Below are positions 57,897-64,000 of a DNA stretch of 64,000 bases, in pieces. A model generated the notes under the pieces. That model worked only from the letters and a program-made list of their open reading frames with translations, did not search any database and was not told where the DNA came from. Within the stretch, counting starts at the first letter, position 1. Each line of letters begins with the position of its first letter. The DNA lies in assembly GCA_032719365.1 (NCBI GenBank), contig CM064866.1, forward strand, positions 2,585,781-2,649,780. Reading direction: 5' to 3'. The position numbers and the translations under genes were made by a program. Source of the stretch: Prinsepia uniflora (Eukaryota; Streptophyta; Magnoliopsida; Rosales; Rosaceae).

Positions 57897-59637
57897 GGCT
57901 TACTAGGCTAAGTGCACCAGGAGCACGTCACGAATTCTCAAAATGCAACAGGAATGGAAATTTGTCTCAGTTGCACCAGGAACGGTTACACCGTCAATAT
58001 CGTTGCACCATCCGTCAGTCAAAGTTATTAACGCCGTTAATTTTAATGACATGGCAGTACTATATAAAATTAATAAGGGTAATTTAGACATTTACTTTAT
58101 TTTATTATATTTTATATTAAAACTCTTTTTAAAAAAATAAAACCCATCTTCCCCAACTTATTTTTATCTCTCTTTCAACCCCATTTCCTCGATTTCTACA
58201 CACTTGCCTTCTTTGCAAACATAACCGGCTATTCCATCCTCTCTGGTTTAGCCATGGGGATGGAACCCATTTGCGGCCAAGCGTATGGGGTCAAAAAACA
58301 CACTCTCCTCAGCCTCTCTTTGCAAAGAACAATCCTCCTCCTCCTCCTCCTCACCTCCCGCCCCATTTCTCCTCTGGCTCAACATGAAGGAGCTCCTCCT
58401 CCTCTGTGGTCAGGATACAGCAATTGCGGTCCAAGCCCAATCCTACCTCCTCTGTTCTCTCCCTGAACAGAAAGCACACATAAATAGAGAAATTAAACCC
58501 AAAAGCCTAGTTTCAAGATTAGACGGGAGGGAGAGAAAGGGAGAGAGATAGAGATAGAGAGAGATAGAGGGATTGTAAGGGGATTGATTATGCTGGATTT
58601 GATTTGAGAATTGAGAATCAATTAGGAGTTGGTTTGAATGTGGTGAAGATTGAAGGAAATATTTTTCTATTTGTAGAGATTTGATTTGGGGGTTGAGTTG
58701 AGGAACTTAAGGAGGGTTCCAAGATGTGGAGAGTTATGAAGGGAAAGTAAAGATGGGAACGTGAGCATACATAAATCGCATATGTAGCGGTATCCTTTGG
58801 CGACACCAATGATGAGATTCTGAATAAGAGGAAGGGCAGTGCAGATGGCAGCGAGGAACGATTTTCTTATAGACATTGATTTTCACTCTCAAGAATGTTT
58901 GTGGCCTCAGAGAGAAATTGAGTGGTCGGAATCGAGGGCGGTGTTTTGATGCCATCGATGAATAATCCAAATCCACCTCAATCCGACAATCCAATTCAAT
59001 AATCCAAACCCATCCAAATTCGATAATCCAATTCGACAATCCACGCCCAAATTGAAAACCCAATTCGATAATCCTCCAAACCCACCCTCGCATTTGTCTA
59101 TGAGTTGGGAATGGTGGAGGTGAGGTCGGCATCCGACAACATCTCGACTGCGACTTGTCTTCTATGGCGAAGACGAAGGAAGGTTCATCGTTCTGATGCT
59201 GGGGTGATTCCATGGAGAAGCTGGGTTTGTTTGTTTTTTTATTTTTTTCCCTTCTTTCATTTGAATTGGGTTTGAGTTTTGGTTTCATATTTGGGGAGTG
59301 AGGGTGAGGGGAGATGATGATTAATGATGGATTTTTTTTCCCGAGGAAATGGGGTTGAAAGAGAGATAAAAATAAGTTGGGAAAGATGGGTTTTATCTTT
59401 TTAAAAAAAGTTTTAATATAAAATATAATAAAATAAAATAAATGTCTAAATTACCCTTATTAATTTTGTAATAGTACTATCACGTCATCAAAATTAACGG
59501 TGTTAATAACTTTGACTGACGGATGGTGCAACGGTATTGACGGTGTAACCGTTCCTGGTGCAACTGAGACAAATTTTCATCTTTGGTGCATTTTGAGAAT
59601 TCGTGGCGTGTTCCTGGTGCACTTAACCTAATAAGCC
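57897..59637. mobile_element. Pack-MULE with ~300-bp inverted repeats and a captured MATE fragment
   Basis: A 1,741-bp element. The left end GGCTTACTAGGCTAAGTGC and the right end, read inverted, GGCTTATTAGGTTAAGTGC start terminal inverted repeats that match over about 300 bp (57897-58190 versus 59335-59637). AATTTATTA at 57888-57896 and 59638-59646 is a 9-bp target duplication, the size made by Mutator-like transposases. No transposase is inside. Instead, 58200-58470 carries a piece of a MATE transporter gene. The inner right half (58850-59270) has no identified origin. Confidence 0.88.
58200..58470 (+). pseudogene. Captured MATE (DTX-type) efflux transporter fragment
   Basis: Reads FFANITGYSILSGLAMGMEPICGQAYG, then KKHTLLSLSLQRTILLLLLLTS in frame, the conserved segment around transmembrane helices 2-3 of plant MATE/DTX transporters. 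A frameshift near 58345-58365 moves the homology to another frame (LLWLNMKELLLLCGQD, then AQSYLLCSLPE). Only about 90 of roughly 500 residues are present. Its position inside the inverted repeats shows capture by the transposon. Confidence 0.85.
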
Positions 59638-59646
59638 AATTTATTA

Positions 59647-60919
59647 TCCATGTATCAACATTTGATTTGAAATATGGTGTCTTCATTTTTTTTCTCAAAT
59701 TTTTGAGTTTGAATTTTGAAGTTATAAGATTCATATGAACTAGTAATTAATATTACGAGTTGTGAGAAAAAAAATTTGAATTTGGTTTTACTAAGATTGA
59801 TGTTCATTCTCATATTATGAGATTATGATTTCAGGTTTTGTTTGATACATCGTATTTTATTAACTATTTAGTCGGATAGATTAATCTGTCTATTGGATAG
59901 ACTGACTATTTAGTCGGACGTTTGGTACTTTGTTCGATTAGAATTCTGATTATATTATACTGGCTGAATTATATTATAATAATTGATATGAAATATTTAT
60001 ATCCTAAATATTAATTATGTATATTATTATTATTTTGATTTATTATTTATTTTAATAATTATTATTATTATTATTATTGCACTTTTCAAGATTATTAGTC
60101 ATCCGACTATTTAATACGAACAATTTTGAGGGAGTTATTTTAGCGTGTCTGGATCGTATAAAGACATTCAACCGTATTAATTTATATAGTGACTAATTAA
60201 TATGACTGTACTAAACACTGGTTTTGTATTATATTATCCTATCTAGTGCCTTATACGGCATATTAAACGTAGCCTCAAAGTTTAATTTTATTTTTCAAAA
60301 TTTTGGAGGTTTGATTTTAAAATTACAGGGCTTATAGAAACACTAATGTTTCATATTACATGTTGAAGAAATACTTTTGAATTAATCCCTTTTGGATTTT
60401 GGTTTTGTTTATGGTAAAATTAATATGAACCCCTACAATATGATATTGGATTTCAAAGTTCTTTTTCTTTTATTTTTAAATTTTGAGTTTGGATTATGAA
60501 ATTATAAAATTGATATAAAACTCTAATATTCGATATTACAAATTGAAGAAGAAGTTTAAATTTTCTCTAATTTAGTTTAGTTTTTCTACGGTAACGTTGA
60601 TGCGGACTCTCACAATATGAAATTGAGATTTCGAAGTTCAGTTTTCCTTTTGAAAATTTCAATTTTGGATTTTAAAGTTATAAGGTTGAAATTTCATAAA
60701 TAAAATTCAAGAGGTTGTAAAGAAAAAGAAGAGAAGGCAACATTAGTGGGATAACAACTACTACTACTAGTAAAACCAAAAACAAAAAGCCTCCAACTGT
60801 TCAGAATCCGCCTCAATATGCAACCATACCTTCTTCTTCCCCCATCTCTAAAAAAAATAGGCCTACAGGCCATGGAATTCGAAACAATCGCTTTTCGCAT
60901 AAAAATAACAAAAATAAAA
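59647..60919. other. AT-rich intergenic DNA
   Basis: No gene seen. A (TTA)n/(TAA)n tract lies at about 60053-60079, and four loosely similar 'tttgaattttgaaattataag' passages at about 59690-60690 suggest old local duplication. The 3' flank of the pfkB gene starts at about 60700. Confidence 0.6.
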
Positions 60920-63320
60920 TTATTTGAGGATTTCAGGAATAGTGAGGCCCTTGATCTGCATCTGCTTGTACATCCATTGCCAATTCTCGGGAGTGACTTC
61001 GCCGCCGAGAGAGCGAATAACAGATCCACCACTGCAAGATCCTACTTTGCAGCATTCTTCCAGGGGTAATCCCTTTACCAATCCATACAAAAACCCACTT
61101 GCAAACAGGTCTCCAGCTCCTGTGGCATCGACTGCATTGGCTTCCCCGATGGCCGGAACTCTCACAACCTGACATATCCAAACAAACAATTAGGAAGATA
61201 ACACTTGATGATCACTCTGTCAGTATAACATTTGGCTAAACTTCTCCAAAGTTATTAACCTCTTTTCCGTGCTTTGAAATGCATCCGTTGGGGCCTAACG
61301 TCACCACTGCCCACCGGCAGTGTTTTCCCAGATATTCAACTGCAGCCTCGGGATCAGCTTTTTGATCAACCTCAGCACCTCTATAACAGAAATTAAACAC
61401 CATATTACATCCAGCACAAAAAATAGAAAGAAAAAACCCCCAAAATGGTACATAATGGTAGAAAACGAAAACACTGTCTTAAGAATTCTTAAGACAGCTT
61501 AATTTCATCAAAAACTGGGTTATCAGTTTGCATGTACGACTCCAAGCAAACGAATGTCACCTTAGCAACTCCGTTGCTTCATCCTCATTCGCAAAGCAGA
61601 GGTCTATGCCCCCTGACTCCAGCAATTGTAGAAGAGGTGATCTAAAGTTGCGAACCATCTGGTAATGTTAAAGAATAAAGACTATATAAGAAGAAAAAGA
61701 GGACGAAAGAAATGTATTTTCGCTTTTCTTGCAGATCAAGACACAAATATAATATACCAATGCACTTGAAGCATCACTGAGACTTAACGTTAAGAAGCGA
61801 AATTGTTTTTATTACATTTACATGCATGGAAAGACAGCAGGAGATTCTGGAACGGCATTGGTCATGTAGCCTTAAACAAGTTTCTGGAAAGAACTAAAGC
61901 CAAACAACTGTACCTCAAAGCTGGCCAAGTCCAAGGACACAAAAAGACCCTCTTGTTTCGCAATCTGTATAGCCGCTTTAATCACTTCCAAATTGATTAT
62001 ACCATATCTCAACAACAACCACTGAAAGAAAAGATATACCAGTTGTTACATCTACAAAACCATTCTAACTGTTCAAATCGCACCACCCATCGGATGCTAC
62101 AGGGCCAAAAACTTTACCAAACAAGTCAAGCATTTTAGCATAGATAGAAGAGAAGAGACTAACCTTTGAGCCCTTAAAATCCGCTCTGGTCAAGTCATCG
62201 GCCTGGATAACATAATTCTAATAATTCTTGGTAAGCACATTTGAATTAGTTGACAAAAGACTCACAGCTCAAGCACACACCGTGCACACAAAGACATGCA
62301 GATATTTATGTATGCATTTATGGAATTGACATAAAAGGAGGTATGAACCTGAGGCTGAAGTTTCACAGCACTTGAGAGACACGGCCGCATTGTGCGATTG
62401 CCCAATTCATCCACCAAGCAAACACACTGCGTCACACCAAATACCAACAAAGTTTCATCAAACAGCATAAATGAGCTAAAGGCTTTTTCGTTGAACAAGA
62501 TTGGCTTGGATTGGAAAACTCATAAAATTCCATCTATTTTGGAAATAGAAGTGACTGGTTTTCTTATTTTGGCGGGACTAGAGGGGATTGAACAAGAAGA
62601 AAAACCAGCCCTATTGAGGGACAGGATTGGATGAGTTTTCCTCGTGTCTTTTTGTCTAATCCAAACTTGCCTATCAAACGCCTAGATGTTCAAATGCTAT
62701 ATGAACTATGAAGCTAACCTGAGCTGTGGGGCCTTTTTTCATCCTCAACCTTGAGAGGTTCACAGCATGAGAGCTCATGTTACTGACAAATAACTGGCCT
62801 TGCTCATCATCCCCACAGGCACCAATTATTCCACTGGAGATTCCAAACCCTGAACTCAGCCCTCTGATAGTGTTGGCCACACTGCCTCCCGCCATGGTTT
62901 TCATGGATGAGGAATCATCAGGACAAGAGATTACATGGGTCTTCACCTCACTCAGTATGTGCTCAAGCTCTTCAATTGCAACCTACACAGAATAATATGT
63001 GGCAAAAGCTAAAGTCTTTTTAACTTTTTCCTTGCACAGTCGAACATCAAATTAAATACCCACGAATTCCAAAATTGGTATAAAGCTTTAGACCGCGAAA
63101 ATTTGACAAACCCAAATAGTAAAAAGCAAGAAAAAAGGCAAAGAAGCTATAAAGAGATAAAAGGGTTCACCGGAATGGAGCCACCGCGCTCGCCGGGCAG
63201 TTGATTGAGCAAGGTACAGTCAACGCGAGCGACGTGGTCGATGAGAGCGGAGGCCTGTAGTCCGAGCACCATAGGAGCCTCCCCGGCGGCGGTGCCGTTA
63301 GACAATGCTTCTGCTACCAT
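60920..63320 (-). CDS. pfkB-family carbohydrate/nucleoside kinase, complete, eight exons
   Basis: Ribokinase-like (pfkB) kinase similar to Arabidopsis At4g28706 as I recall it; the true substrate is not known to me. Minus-strand exons: 63320-63171, 62982-62719, 62426-62349, 62202-62164, 62021-61914, 61658-61561, 61380-61260 and 61168-60920, all GT-AG, about 368 residues. The first pfkB signature is at about 80-95 (MAGGSVANTIRGLS). The second signature, DATGAGDLFASGFLYG, is at about 300-315 and includes the anion-hole and catalytic-base GAGD (303-306). The middle part WAVVTLGPNGC fits the ATP-binding half. I chose the Met at 63320 because homology starts there. An in-frame Met at 63473 would add 51 low-complexity Asn/Lys-rich residues that look like leader. 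Confidence 0.92.
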
Positions 63321-64000
63321 CTTCAACCCCTCTGGCTTTGCCGCTATATGATTCTCAGGGAATTGTGGGGGCTTATTATGCTTTGTTTCAGAGTTGGGGT
63401 TTTTGTTCGATGCGTTGTTATTTATAGACACTCTCCCGCGATCAAAGCAGGAGGCGCCTTTTGTAACTTGCAAATCCAGACTGAATACGGCTCCACTATT
63501 CTTGTTTTCTTTTTGTTTCTGTTTATTTTTATTTTTATTTTTTTTGTCCCTTCCTAAATTGCCCTTAAATATTTATATTTAATTTTTTTTTCTTATAATA
63601 AAATTGCCCACCAAAATTAATACCCTTTTAAAAGAAATTAATTTTACAAATTTACACGTTCAAAAAAATCAATGAAATCATGTTTTCTATTAATGTATAG
63701 TTCTGTATGTAACTGAAAATTTCAATTTCTATAATAATAAATAGACATAGCATCTAAACCGATTTTTTTTTTCTTTCTAATAATAAATTAATCTGAATTC
63801 ACCTCAGAACCGGCATAATTCATAAACATGAAGTCATCTGCATTCATATAAATTCAAATTAACTCAAACTCAAACTTAAATTGTGAAAGTTGAATTAGAG
63901 TTGAATTGGCATAAAACAGAATTAATCTATATTGATATAAATTCAAATTACTTGAACTTTAATTAGAATTATAATTATAATTGAATGGACCTTCCTATCG
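63321..64000. other. pfkB gene upstream region and AT-rich DNA
   Basis: Leader (about 63321-63480), T-rich tracts and AT-rich DNA to the window end. No other gene seen. Confidence 0.6.

Noticed and set aside
58254..58551. MATE transporter as a working gene
   Set aside because: Only about 90 residues, with a frameshift, enclosed by Mutator-type inverted repeats. It is captured cargo.

Overview
The window is nuclear DNA of a flowering plant. Genes are split by AT-rich GT-AG introns, intergenic DNA is AT-rich, LTR retrotransposons carry a tRNA-iMet primer-binding site, and one gene is dihydroflavonol 4-reductase (anthocyanin/tannin pathway). The DFR protein reads most like Rosaceae DFRs as I remember them, so a woody rosid, possibly Rosaceae, is my best guess. 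That is an inference from memory, not a database result.

Layout. (1) 1-2.5 kb: a possible last exon of a plus-strand gene (1-114), converging on a complete minus-strand endo-beta-mannanase gene (311-2480). (2) 2.5-6.3 kb: AT-rich intergenic DNA with one weak SINE-like patch. (3) 6.3-30 kb: a palimpsest of transposable elements. A leucine-rich-repeat receptor-kinase fragment is split by a 2.77 kb solo LTR (A) with a 5-bp target duplication. An old, decayed element (F), which contains a large hairpin of ten 14-bp units, was hit by another solo LTR (B). B was hit by a 15 kb LTR element (C, target duplication TTAAA on both sides). C's 5' LTR is broken by an inverted LTR (D), which is broken by a further LTR (E). 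E runs straight into a primer-binding site, a gag-protease ORF with no polymerase, a 2.5 kb non-coding spacer, a polypurine tract and then C's 3' LTR. The simplest reading is that recombination fused the interiors of E and C. (4) 30.2-30.6 kb: the 5' end of a small EamA/TMEM42-like membrane protein gene, apparently truncated. (5) 31-34.6 kb: AT-rich intergenic DNA with an (AT)n tract. (6) 34.7-37.8 kb: DFR, six exons, with a MYB/G-box cluster just upstream. (7) 39.5-41.6 kb: chloroplast ornithine carbamoyltransferase, five exons. (8) 42.8-49.8 kb, minus strand: a very large auxilin-like J-domain protein, eight exons, about 1,989 residues, with an expanded array of 25-residue repeats. (9) 51.2-54 kb: a tRNA-derived SINE and a dead LINE. 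(10) 54.55-57.3 kb: 20S proteasome subunit alpha-1 (PAF). (11) 57.9-59.6 kb: a 1.74 kb Mutator-type element with long inverted repeats, a 9-bp target duplication and a captured MATE-transporter fragment (Pack-MULE). (12) 60.9-63.3 kb, minus strand: a pfkB-family sugar/nucleoside kinase, eight exons.

The ordinary genes do not form a pathway. They are housekeeping (proteasome, arginine synthesis, clathrin uncoating, pfkB kinase), cell-wall (mannanase) and pigment (DFR) genes. What is unusual is the LTR family in 6.9-29 kb. Its long LTRs (about 2.6-3.0 kb) carry stacked hairpins, dense TGACGTCA/CACGTG arrays and GGCCC tandem repeats, and its interior has gag without pol. This matches the described class of non-autonomous gag-bearing LTR elements. 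Exon boundaries were placed by eye from GT-AG signals, reading frame and protein continuity.
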